This document shows, in pieces, positions 15,781 through 24,107 of a stretch of DNA of 42,732 nt. The stretch's first letter is position 1. The number at the start of each line of letters is the position of its first letter. This DNA comes from Bacteroidota bacterium (GTDB lineage Bacteria; Bacteroidota; Bacteroidia; Bacteroidales; VadinHA17). The stretch covers positions 1-42,732 of the forward strand of contig JAUXED010000008.1 in assembly GCA_030618105.1 (NCBI GenBank). The letters run 5' to 3'. The translations under genes were made by a program, and so were the position numbers. The notes beneath the pieces were generated by a model that searched no databases, was not told the origin of the DNA, and saw nothing but the letters and a program-made list of their open reading frames with translations.

Positions 15781-17454
15781 TTGTCTTCTACAACTAAATA
15801 TATTTTTGTAACTGGTGGGGTTACTTCTTCCCTGGGAAAAGGAATCATATCGTCATCTCTTGCCAAATTATTGCAGGCACGTGGATATTCTGTCACTATA
15901 CAAAAACTTGATCCCTATATTAATGTCGATCCGGGTACTCTGAACCCATACGAACATGGTGAATGTTATGTAACTGTTGATGGCGCTGAAACTGATCTCG
16001 ATCTGGGTCACTATGAGCGATTCCTTAACAAACCTACTTACCAGGATAATAACGTTACTACCGGAATGGTTTACCAATCGGTTATCAATAAAGAACGAAA
16101 GGGTGATTACCTGGGTAAGACAGTGCAAATTATTCCGCATATTACCGATGAAATAAAATTCAGGATTAAGAAAGTTGCAAAAAAAACAAAGTATGATGTT
16201 GTTATTACTGAAATAGGAGGTACTGTTGGAGACATAGAGTCACTTCCATATATCGAATCGGTAAGACAACTTAAATGGGAATTGGGTCGGTCAAATAGTT
16301 TAGTAATACACCTCACTCTGGTTCCTTATCTTTCTGCATCGGGAGAACTTAAAACAAAACCAACTCAACACTCAGTAAAAGTTTTACTGGAAACAGGTAT
16401 TCAACCTGATATCCTGGTATTGCGAACCGAGAGAAAACTCTCTGATGATATAAGGAATAAAGTAGCCCTGTTTTGTAATGTTGATCGTGATTCTGTTATT
16501 GAATCAATTGATGTTTCCACAATATATAAGGTTCCAATTCTCATGCTTCGTGAGAAACTGGATATAATAGTATTAAAGAAACTTGACCTCGTTATTAATA
16601 AAGAACCCGGACTTAGAAAATGGAAAACTTTCCTTAATAAGCTGAATAACCCCAAACATCATATCAAAATTGGACTGGTGGGTAAATATGTTGAGTTACC
16701 GGATGCATATAAATCTATATCAGAATCGTTTATTCATGCAGGTGCCAGTAATGATTGTCATGTCGAAGTTGATCTTATTCAGTCTGAAACACTTCATATA
16801 AGAAACAATAAAAGGAAACTTTCAGATTTTGATGGAATACTGGTTGCCCCCGGATTCGGACATCGTGGTATTGAAGGGAAAATTCTTGCTGCCAGATTTG
16901 CCAGAGAAAATAATATACCTTTCCTTGGTATATGCCTGGGTATGCAATGTGCTGTAATAGAATTCGCCAGAAATAAATTAGGGTTCGAAGGAGCAAACTC
17001 TTCCGAAATGGATCCTGAAACAAAATTTCCGGTTATTGATTTAATGGAAGAGCAGAAGAAAGTAACCCGGAAGGGTGGAACCATGCGGCTTGGTGCATAT
17101 GATTGTGTGCTTGATATAAGTTCTCTGACATATATGGCATATAAAAGGAAAAATATTTCAGAACGCCATCGTCACAGGTACGAATTTAATAATAAATATC
17201 TAAAAGATTTTGAAAAGGCAGGTATGCAAGGAGTGGGGATCAATCCCTGTTCAGGACTTGTTGAAATAATGGAAATTCCTGAACACAGATGGTTTGTCGG
17301 GGTTCAGTTCCACCCTGAATACAGCTCTACTGTAGTTAAACCACATCCGCTTTTTGTGGATTTTGTCAAAGCAGCCATTAAGTATCATATGGAAGAAGAA
17401 AAAAGTCAAAAGTCGAAGGGTCAAAAGGTCGAAGAGAGAAGAGTGAAGAAGTAA
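15781..17454 (+). CDS. pyrG: CTP synthase
   Basis: PyrG makes CTP from UTP, ATP and glutamine. The N-terminal synthetase domain has [13 protein letters not shown] at residues 9-21. The C-terminal class I glutaminase has the nucleophile in [12 protein letters not shown] and the His-Glu pair in VQFHPEYSS. The only start compatible with the conserved N-terminus is TTG at 15781. At 557 residues the protein is slightly longer than usual. The extra tail ([17 protein letters not shown]) is encoded by simple repeats that continue into the spacer, so it is probably not conserved. yidC follows on the same strand, a common Bacteroidota order. Confidence 0.97.
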   Translation: MSSTTKYIFVTGGVTSSLGKGIISSSLAKLLQARGYSVTIQKLDPYINVDPGTLNPYEHGECYVTVDGAETDLDLGHYERFLNKPTYQDNNVTTGMVYQSVINKERKGDYLGKTVQIIPHITDEIKFRIKKVAKKTKYDVVITEIGGTVGDIESLPYIESVRQLKWELGRSNSLVIHLTLVPYLSASGELKTKPTQHSVKVLLETGIQPDILVLRTERKLSDDIRNKVALFCNVDRDSVIESIDVSTIYKVPILMLREKLDIIVLKKLDLVINKEPGLRKWKTFLNKLNNPKHHIKIGLVGKYVELPDAYKSISESFIHAGASNDCHVEVDLIQSETLHIRNNKRKLSDFDGILVAPGFGHRGIEGKILAARFARENNIPFLGICLGMQCAVIEFARNKLGFEGANSSEMDPETKFPVIDLMEEQKKVTRKGGTMRLGAYDCVLDISSLTYMAYKRKNISERHRHRYEFNNKYLKDFEKAGMQGVGINPCSGLVEIMEIPEHRWFVGVQFHPEYSSTVVKPHPLFVDFVKAAIKYHMEEEKSQKSKGQKVEERRVKK

Positions 17455-17584
17455 GTAGAAAGTAGTAAATAGTATGTAGGAAAGATGAAGAAAAATGAGG
17501 AAATGATAAAATGATAAAATGAGGAAATGAGAAAAAGGGGCATGAACTCGTAACTCGTAACTCGTAACCCGTAACTCGTAACAC
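17404..17584. repeat. Arrays spanning the pyrG 3' end
   Basis: GTCAAAAGTCGAAGGGTCAA-type units cover the last pyrG codons. They are followed by AAGTAGAAAGTAGTAAATAG, then ATGATAAAATGATAAAATGA, then five 7-bp ACTCGTA/ACCCGTA units at about 17546-17582. Four different arrays in 180 bp separate pyrG from yidC. Confidence 0.8.
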
Positions 17585-17700
17585 TTTGAAAGAATGTAAA
17601 ATTTTAAAGTTTAATCATTTTAGTCATTTTGAATTTTAGTCATTTCAAACTTAAGGCACTGAATAGTTACGAAAATATTAATTGAAATCAATAAATAGGA

Positions 17701-19683
17701 ATGGATAAAAACTCAATAATCGGAATAATCCTGATAGCAACTATCTTTATTCTTTTTGGCTGGTTTAATACCCAAAAGACCAGGAAAGCTTATGAAGATG
17801 AAATTAGCGTGGCTGATTCATTATTCGATGCCAGGAATTACGAAGCTGCAAGGTTGGCTTATAGAAAGGTACTTACTTACAAAGTAAATGAGGAATATGT
17901 GTTTGAAAGAATAGACAGAATTAATTCTATAATAATCCCTGATACAGTAAGTATTGATCCTGCCACAACAAATGAAATTAAACCTGAAGAAACTATAAGG
18001 CAGATGGCGGAATCGGTTGAGAAGACAGTTGTCTATTCAGATGAGGAGGCACAAAATATGTATGGAGCTTTTTCATCAAGCGCCTCAGGTGAGAATAGTT
18101 TTATAACTCTTGAGAATGACAAAGTTAAAGTAGAATTGTCAACTTTAGGAGGGCGTGTATATTCGGCAGAGATAAAGAATTATCAAACACACGATTCATT
18201 GCCATTAATACTTTTTGACGGTGATTCAACCGAATTTGGATTACGGTTCTTTACAATTGACAATAAGCCAATTGAGACTAAGATGTTCTATTTTAAACCG
18301 GTGAAAGAAAGAACCGGTTTTGATGCATCAGGTTCAAAGCAATCTGTTCCTCTTCGTTTGGAAGTTGGTGAAGGCATGTATATTGAATTCTTGTATACAC
18401 TCGAACCGGGGAGCTATATGGTTGATCTTGATATTACTTTGTATGGAATGGATGAGATAATTGCAGCCAATTTGAACAGCCTCGATTTAAATTGGGAAAT
18501 TTTTATGCCACAACAGGAAAAAGGCAGGCAGAATGAAAATAATTATAGTTCCCTGAAATATAAATTCTTTGAAGGTGAAGTTTCAGGATCTCGAATGAGA
18601 TCAAGCAAAGATGTTGAAGAGGAAGATATTCCTACAAAAATCAAATGGGTTGGCTTTAAAGATCAATTTTTCTCGTCTGTTATTATTGCTGATAAATTTT
18701 TTACTAATGGTTATATGCGTTCAGAACAGCTTGACTCCGAAAAATACTTTCGGAATATGCGTACAGAACTTGGTATTCCATATGAAGGTAAAAGTGAGGA
18801 AATAGTTAATTTAAGTTTTTATTTCGGTCCTAATCATTTCCAGACTTTGAAAAAGTACGGAATGGAACTAAAAGAACTGGTTTACCTTGGGAAAAGTATT
18901 ATCCGCTTTATTAACCAGTATGTGATTATTGCTCTTTTTAACTGGCTGAATAATTTTATTGGGAATTATGGTCTTATTATTCTTATTCTCACCGTAATTA
19001 TCAAGATGGGGCTTTTCCCTCTTACCTTCAAATCTTATATGTCGCAGGCTAAAATGAGGGTGCTTAAACCTCAGGTTGATGAGATTAATGCAAAGTTTCC
19101 CAAGAAAGAGGATGCTATGAAAAAGCAGCAGGCTGTGATGGCTCTCTACAAAAAAGCAGGTGCCAGTCCAATGGGTGGTTGTCTGCCCATGTTGGTTCAG
19201 ATGCCTGTTCTTTTTGCTATGTTCCGCTTTTTCCCGTCTTCAATTGAATTGCGGCAGGAGGGTTTCTTATGGGCGCACGACCTTTCAACTTACGATTCAA
19301 TTCTTAACCTCCCCTTTGAAATACCAATGTATGGTGATCATGTAAGTCTTTTTACCCTGTTGATGACTGTTTCAACTATCATAACAATGAAAATCAATAG
19401 TCCCGCTACAGAATCAACACAAATGCCCGGGATGAAAGGAATGATGTATATAATGCCTGTTATGTTTATGCTGATATTGAATAATTTCTCTGCCGGATTG
19501 ACTTATTATTATTTCCTGGCTAACATTATAACTTTCGGGCAGAATTTGATAACAAAGCGATTTGTGGATGAAGAAGCAATATTAAAAAAGCTGGCTGAGA
19601 ATAAGAAGAAGCCTGCTCAAAAATCAAAATGGCAGAAAAGACTTGAAGAAGCAGCTAAATCAAAGGGTAGGGGAAAAAAATAA
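17701..19683 (+). CDS. yidC: Membrane protein insertase YidC
   Basis: YidC inserts and folds inner-membrane proteins with or without SecYEG. An N-terminal TM (IIGIILIATIFILFGWF, about 5-24) precedes a periplasmic P1 domain. The 60KD_IMP core begins near residue 400 (FINQYVIIALFNWLNNFIG) and includes the SPMGGCLPMLVQMPVLFAMF signature. The C-terminus is basic (KSKWQKRLEEAAKSKGRGKK), suited to ribosome contact. Unusually, residues about 37-75 (ADSLFDARNYEAARLAYRKV) read like a single TPR-type helical pair between TM1 and the P1 domain. The length of 660 residues is somewhat above typical. Confidence 0.96.
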   Translation: MDKNSIIGIILIATIFILFGWFNTQKTRKAYEDEISVADSLFDARNYEAARLAYRKVLTYKVNEEYVFERIDRINSIIIPDTVSIDPATTNEIKPEETIRQMAESVEKTVVYSDEEAQNMYGAFSSSASGENSFITLENDKVKVELSTLGGRVYSAEIKNYQTHDSLPLILFDGDSTEFGLRFFTIDNKPIETKMFYFKPVKERTGFDASGSKQSVPLRLEVGEGMYIEFLYTLEPGSYMVDLDITLYGMDEIIAANLNSLDLNWEIFMPQQEKGRQNENNYSSLKYKFFEGEVSGSRMRSSKDVEEEDIPTKIKWVGFKDQFFSSVIIADKFFTNGYMRSEQLDSEKYFRNMRTELGIPYEGKSEEIVNLSFYFGPNHFQTLKKYGMELKELVYLGKSIIRFINQYVIIALFNWLNNFIGNYGLIILILTVIIKMGLFPLTFKSYMSQAKMRVLKPQVDEINAKFPKKEDAMKKQQAVMALYKKAGASPMGGCLPMLVQMPVLFAMFRFFPSSIELRQEGFLWAHDLSTYDSILNLPFEIPMYGDHVSLFTLLMTVSTIITMKINSPATESTQMPGMKGMMYIMPVMFMLILNNFSAGLTYYYFLANIITFGQNLITKRFVDEEAILKKLAENKKKPAQKSKWQKRLEEAAKSKGRGKK

Positions 19684-19715
19684 AAATTACAAAGTAAAAA
19701 TTAAAAATTAAAAAG
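19681..19715. repeat. TAAAAATTA-type array after yidC
   Basis: AAAATTACAAAGTAAAAATT followed by AAAAATTAAAAAG starts at the yidC stop codon, as at the end of the HAD gene. It gives way to a short stretch that looks like coding remnant. Confidence 0.55.
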
Positions 19716-19789
19716 CCATTGAAAAACTGCCACATGATGTATGCAGAGAAGATCTTCCGGTTGAAATTATAGGATGGATAGATAAGTAA
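19712..19789 (+). pseudogene. Possible 25-codon remnant of a lost gene
   Basis: One frame reads KAIEKLPHDVCREDLPVEII and continues GWIDK to a TAA just before the dnaA stop. Its composition is that of a normal protein C-terminus rather than of the AT-rich spacer. In-frame stops precede it immediately, so it has no start of its own. It may be a degraded gene tail or chance. I do not recognise the family. Confidence 0.25.
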
Positions 19790-19790
19790 A

Positions 19791-21221
19791 CTAGAAACTT
19801 AATTTCTTTTCAATATCCTGTATTTGTAATCTGAATTGTTTATCAGTATCAATAAGGTTATTTACAGTTTTACAGGCATGTAAAACAGTTGCATGGTCTT
19901 TCCCTCCAATTTGGGTTCCAATAGTGGCAAGTGAAGATTTAGTAAGACTTTTAGAAAAGAACATTGCTACCTGGCGTGCTTGTACAATCTCCCTTTTCCT
20001 GGTTTTACTCTGTATCAGGTTAAGGGGAATATTATAATAGTCGCAAACAATCTTTTGTATGTAATCAATTGATATCTCACGTCGTGAATTCTTGATCAAT
20101 TTATCAATCATCTCTTTAGCCAGGTTGATAGTGATTTCCTTCTTGTTCAGAGTTGATTGTGCGAGTAATGAAATAAGTGCTCCTTCTAATTCGCGGACAT
20201 TATTTGTTATATGTGTAGCAACGTATTCCAGTATTTCATCATCAAGATCTATCCCGTCATTATATGCTTTCTTTTTTAGTATTTCTATTCGTGTATCAAA
20301 ACCTGGTGACTGAAGATCGGCAGACAGTCCCCATTTGAATCTTGATAATAATCTTTGTTCCAGTCCCTGAAGCTCAACGGGTGGTTTGTCTGATGTTAGT
20401 ATCAGTTGTTTGCCGCTTTGGTGTAGATGATTAAAGATGTGGAAAAATGTGTCCTGTGTTTTTATCTTGCCTGCAAATTCATGAACATCATCCAGTATTA
20501 ACAGATCGATCATCTGGTAGAAATGCAGAAAATCATTTTTATTATTGTTTCTTACAGATTCAACGAACTGTGTCTGAAATTTGTTGGCGTTAACATACAA
20601 AACTATTTTCTCGGGAAATTTTTCTTTAACTAAAATCCCAATTGCTTGAGCAAGGTGGGTTTTTCCCAGTCCCGAGTTCCCATATAATAATAAAGGATTA
20701 AAAGCAGTTCCTCCCGGTTTATTTGCAACTGCAAATCCGGCAGAACGAGCCAACCGGTTACAATCACCTTCAATAAAATTTTGAAATGAATTATCAGAAT
20801 TTAACATGGGGTCTACATGAAGCTTCCTGATACCTGGTATGATAAATGGGTTTTTTATTGAACCACTTTCAGACTCCAGTGGTAGTGAAAATGGACGATT
20901 TCTTAAATCTGTTTTATTCCTGGTAGGTATTTTTATAGTATAAGGTTTAGACTGGTCAAATTGTGAATTTTCCATAACCACATTGTATTCCAGCTTTGCA
21001 TCAGGCCCCAGTTCTTTCCTGAGAGTTTTCCTCAGAATATCAATATACTGCTCTTCAAGGTATTCATAAAAAAATGGGCTGGGTACCTGGATAGTAAGGA
21101 TATTACTATCAACTCGAATAGGAACGATTGGTTCAAACCAGGTTCTGTAACTTATTGAAGGTACGTTGTCTTTAATTATTGTTAAACAATTTTGCCAAAC
21201 GTCCTGATGGGAATTATTCAT
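19791..21221 (-). CDS. dnaA: Chromosomal replication initiator DnaA
   Basis: DnaA binds oriC boxes and melts the origin in its ATP form. Domain I is at residues 1-80 (WQNCLTIIKDNV, RTWFEPI). The AAA+ domain has Walker A GNSGLGKT at 181-188 and Walker B LLILDDVHEF. The helix-turn-helix domain IV ends with the signature GGKDHATVLHACKTV. At 476 residues it is complete, and ATG at 21221 fits the family start. The 464-bp AT-rich upstream spacer carries several TTATC words and could be the origin. It converges on yidC. Confidence 0.97.
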   Translation of the reverse strand: MNNSHQDVWQNCLTIIKDNVPSISYRTWFEPIVPIRVDSNILTIQVPSPFFYEYLEEQYIDILRKTLRKELGPDAKLEYNVVMENSQFDQSKPYTIKIPTRNKTDLRNRPFSLPLESESGSIKNPFIIPGIRKLHVDPMLNSDNSFQNFIEGDCNRLARSAGFAVANKPGGTAFNPLLLYGNSGLGKTHLAQAIGILVKEKFPEKIVLYVNANKFQTQFVESVRNNNKNDFLHFYQMIDLLILDDVHEFAGKIKTQDTFFHIFNHLHQSGKQLILTSDKPPVELQGLEQRLLSRFKWGLSADLQSPGFDTRIEILKKKAYNDGIDLDDEILEYVATHITNNVRELEGALISLLAQSTLNKKEITINLAKEMIDKLIKNSRREISIDYIQKIVCDYYNIPLNLIQSKTRKREIVQARQVAMFFSKSLTKSSLATIGTQIGGKDHATVLHACKTVNNLIDTDKQFRLQIQDIEKKLSF

Positions 21222-21685
21222 GAATGGGAAAAGAGTTATATTGATTGATAAATTTTATTTCAATTTTTACACCTGATTTGGGAACACTAAATTTGTTAAA
21301 AAAATGGTAAAAAAAAAATTAAATTTTACTTTGTTTTTACATAATTAATATATCGTTATTATTATCAGGTGATTGTGTTGAAAAAAAAAATAAAAAAAGA
21401 TTAATTGACTGAAAACAAGTATGTTAAATAATTGGACGCATAAGTTTTTGACATATAATTGTTTATTATGTATTAACTAAAGATTTTATTATCCTGTTAA
21501 GTAATTAACAGTAAATCTTGTCAAATTTTTTCTCTATTTCATCAAAAAAGGTAACTATACTTTTTCTAAATAAGCAGAAAATCTTCCTGAAAGAGTTCAA
21601 ATTGAAAAATTTCAGGGTTTATTTATCTACGGATTCTGATTTTTTGTTATTAGGATTCTTATCAACAACAACTATTCGTCCAATA
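21222..21685. other. AT-rich spacer upstream of dnaA, candidate oriC
   Basis: 464 bp without a convincing gene. AT-rich runs near 21298-21330 and 21382-21402 (A-tracts broken by single T) could melt easily. DnaA-box-like words on one strand are TTATCAGGT (21362), TTATCCTGT (21489), TTATCTACG (21623) and TTATCAACA (21659). Only the last is within one base of TTATCCACA. The track ORF at 21518-21745 has no recognisable content. Confidence 0.35.
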
Positions 21686-22612
21686 TCAAAAAAGAGAGAA
21701 ATGTACATATCTTTTTGGATTCATTTGCATGTCTCTGAGCAGTAGATTCAGGCTTTCAATTGTTTCAACAAACTGGTAATATAATGAGTCATTGTTTATG
21801 ATCATTCCGGCAGTTCCTGTACCATCATTTATTTTTAAAAGAATTGAATTAAGATTTGCCAGCGACTGGTCAAGGAGGTTAATTGATGAACGGATATTTA
21901 ATTGGGCGATTGAATCGCTAACTGATGCAAGATTTTCAAGTGTTCTTGTTAATTCATCGTTGTTCTTTGCAAGGTTTCGTGTAATTGATTCTATATTAGT
22001 CATGGTTTCTTCAAATGACCCGTCTTTTTTTGCAACCATAGTATCTAAAGCACCAAGTGTGTTTTTCATATGTCTGACACTTTCACCCAGATCATTGCTA
22101 AAGTTACTATTGAAGGTGTAATGAAGAATTGAAAGCACCGAATCAATTGAAGCCATTAGGTTTTCAGCTTTCTCTTTAAGTGGATAAAGTTGTTCTCCTA
22201 TTTGATCCTGCAAAGCGATTTCAATCTGTCCTTTAAGAGTGTCTCCATTGTTAACAAAACTTTCTCCATCACCTGTTACTAACCTGATAGCTTTTGTGCC
22301 CAGCAGATCTGAGTTGTAAATTTCAGCTATGGTATTCAATGGTAAATTTACCTGCTCTTCAATGGATAATCTAACTTCCAGTTCACCTGTTTTTTCCGGG
22401 ACGAATCCAATGCGACTAACTGTTCCTATTTTATAGCCATTTAATGTTACAGGAGATGATTCTTCCAGCCCGTTTATTTCATCAAAGAAAATATAATAAT
22501 GAACAGATGAACTCAGGATATCATGTCCTTTCATAAAATTATAGCCCCAGATAAACATAGCCAGTATAACAAAAACTGCAAATCCAATCTTTACTTCGTG
22601 TGATATTTTCAT
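21686..22612 (-). CDS. MCE/MlaD-family lipid-transport protein
   Basis: 308 residues. An N-terminal TM anchor (KIGFAVFVILAMFIWGYNFM, about 7-26) is followed by one MCE domain (about 36-115, with YYIFFDEINGLEESSPVTLNG). A long helical region then runs to the end. MCE proteins bind lipids between the membranes as the substrate-binding part of Mla-type ABC transporters; no permease or ATPase gene is nearby. The amidase gene upstream has the same orientation. The protein ends abruptly at NPKRYVHFSLF in a T6 run. Beyond it another frame encodes DIGRIVVVDKNPNNKKSES before a stop, so a single-base frameshift near the end is possible. Confidence 0.85.
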   Translation of the reverse strand: MKISHEVKIGFAVFVILAMFIWGYNFMKGHDILSSSVHYYIFFDEINGLEESSPVTLNGYKIGTVSRIGFVPEKTGELEVRLSIEEQVNLPLNTIAEIYNSDLLGTKAIRLVTGDGESFVNNGDTLKGQIEIALQDQIGEQLYPLKEKAENLMASIDSVLSILHYTFNSNFSNDLGESVRHMKNTLGALDTMVAKKDGSFEETMTNIESITRNLAKNNDELTRTLENLASVSDSIAQLNIRSSINLLDQSLANLNSILLKINDGTGTAGMIINNDSLYYQFVETIESLNLLLRDMQMNPKRYVHFSLF

Positions 22613-22687
22613 CTTTAATCAGATATTTATTAATATTTATTGTGCTTCAGGATAATAATAGTCATCCGGAAATATTTCTTCTTTTTG

Positions 22688-22905
22688 GGTGCTGGGTGCT
22701 GGTTAACCTCAAAGACAAGGCATGCCTTGTCTCTACAAAACATCTTCTCAAACATTTCTCCTCTTCTCATTTTCTCCTCTTCACTTCCCACACCCACTCA
22801 CACACTCTCGTTCCATCGCCCCATCGTTTTATCGTCCTATCGTCCTATCGTTCTATCGTTCTTTCGTCCTTTCGTTCCCTCGTTCTTTCGTACTATCTCT
22901 CTATA
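22688..22905. repeat. Inverted composite repeat plus GAACGATA-family array after the amidase
   Basis: Read on the minus strand from the amidase stop: about ten 8-bp units (GAACGATA, GGACGATA, GAACGAAA) at roughly 22816-22900, then purine-rich GAGAAGAGGAGAAA, then TTTGAGAAGATGTTTTGTAG, then the palindrome at 22713-22732, then a short GTGCTGG repeat. The purine array plus palindrome matches the 5.78-5.91 kb element in inverse orientation. This 280-bp spacer holds no gene. Confidence 0.85.
22713..22732. repeat. Dispersed palindrome AGACAAGGC-AT-GCCTTGTCT (copy 2)
   Basis: A perfect 20-bp palindrome, identical to the copy at 5889-5908 except for the centre (AT instead of AC). The right flank CTACAAAACAT is the complement of the left flank of copy 1. 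Confidence 0.9.
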
Positions 22906-24002
22906 CTTTTAAGGGCTTCCCGAATTGTAATTATTGTATCATTTCTTACTGCAATAAGGAAAGCACCTGGAAAATCTTTTTGTAAAGTTTTACTGAAAGC
23001 TATGGTTTCATCATATGTTCCCGAATCAAGAAGTGCATACTTGTAAGTCTTATTTATTTTAAATTCATAAATGTTCTTGTGTTTTTTAAAGAAATCTGAA
23101 TCGAGTGAAATTTGTTTATGTGACGAGGAAATCTGAACCATAAAACGTATTGTGTTTTGTTCCTGAGCAATTATAAAATTACTTTTATCCTCAATGTTCT
23201 TTTTATATTCTTTGAATGCCCTGTAAATGGCAGAGGCAATATGTTCTTGTCCTTGTTGTGAAATCAAGTACTTTTCCTCAGTGGGATTTGAAACAAATCC
23301 GGTTTCAATAAGAACACTGGGCATAGTTGTTTGAGCAAGAACAAGAAATCCTGCCTGACGAACACCCCTGTCATGTCTTTTTGCCCGTTCTCTAAATTGA
23401 TCCTGAACAAAAGATGCAAACTCAAGACTCTGATCGAGATAAGTGTTTTGCATTAATGAAAAAATAATATAAGATTCCGGAGAATCAGGATCATAACCTT
23501 CGTATTTGGTTGTATAATCTTCCTCAAGTGTAATAACCGCATTTTCTTTCTGTGCTAAGGCAAGGTTCTCTTCGTTTTTATGAATTCCCATTGCATATGT
23601 AGATGGACCTGTAATACGCGAATTGCTATACCAATCGGCATGGATCGAGATAAAAAGATCCGCTTTGTTTTTATTGGCAATATCAGCTCTTTTATGAAGC
23701 TCGATAAACCTGTTGGTTTTTCTTGTATAAATTACCTTCACATCGCTAAAATTCTGTTCTATGTATTTACCGAGTTTTAATCCAATGCCCAGTACAATAT
23801 CAGCTTCCCTGCATTTTCTACCCATTGTACCCGGATCCTTTCCTCCATGTCCTGGATCAATAACAACAGTCCACAAATTATTAGTGTCATTATTTTGTCC
23901 AAAAGCACTATTCTGACAAAATAGAAATGCAATGATATATGAAATAAGTAAAACAACTACTCGTTGCTTTAGAAAAATGGCATTATTTATGCGGTACCTC
24001 AT
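22893..24002 (-). CDS. N-acetylmuramoyl-L-alanine amidase with C-terminal SPOR-like domain
   Basis: A 369-residue periplasmic peptidoglycan hydrolase that cleaves the amide between MurNAc and the stem peptide. A hydrophobic N-terminal signal (VVVLLISYIIAFLFC, about 12-28) precedes an Amidase_3 domain. Zinc-site motifs are VVIDPGHGGKDPG (about 46), the Glu in READIVLG, ISIHADWY, and LIETGFVSNPTEE. From about residue 285, FMVQISSSHKQI with YKYALLDSGTYDE and GAFLIAVRND resembles a SPOR fold that binds denuded glycan at division sites. It precedes the MCE gene and is divergent from lptD, a recurrent Bacteroidota arrangement. Confidence 0.92.
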   Translation of the reverse strand: MRYRINNAIFLKQRVVVLLISYIIAFLFCQNSAFGQNNDTNNLWTVVIDPGHGGKDPGTMGRKCREADIVLGIGLKLGKYIEQNFSDVKVIYTRKTNRFIELHKRADIANKNKADLFISIHADWYSNSRITGPSTYAMGIHKNEENLALAQKENAVITLEEDYTTKYEGYDPDSPESYIIFSLMQNTYLDQSLEFASFVQDQFRERAKRHDRGVRQAGFLVLAQTTMPSVLIETGFVSNPTEEKYLISQQGQEHIASAIYRAFKEYKKNIEDKSNFIIAQEQNTIRFMVQISSSHKQISLDSDFFKKHKNIYEFKINKTYKYALLDSGTYDETIAFSKTLQKDFPGAFLIAVRNDTIITIREALKSIER

Positions 24003-24107
24003 TCACGGAAATTTGATTTTTTATTTAGCTTTGTCCACGACCTGTTGGTATCAATTAATAACTACTTTAACAGATAACCCCGATCACACAAAAATAGTAT
24101 TAATAAA

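Noticed and set aside
21518-21745. Plus-strand 75-residue ORF upstream of dnaA
   Set aside because: No domain, and it overlaps the 3' end of the MCE gene; it is largely the complement of that gene's possible frameshifted tail.
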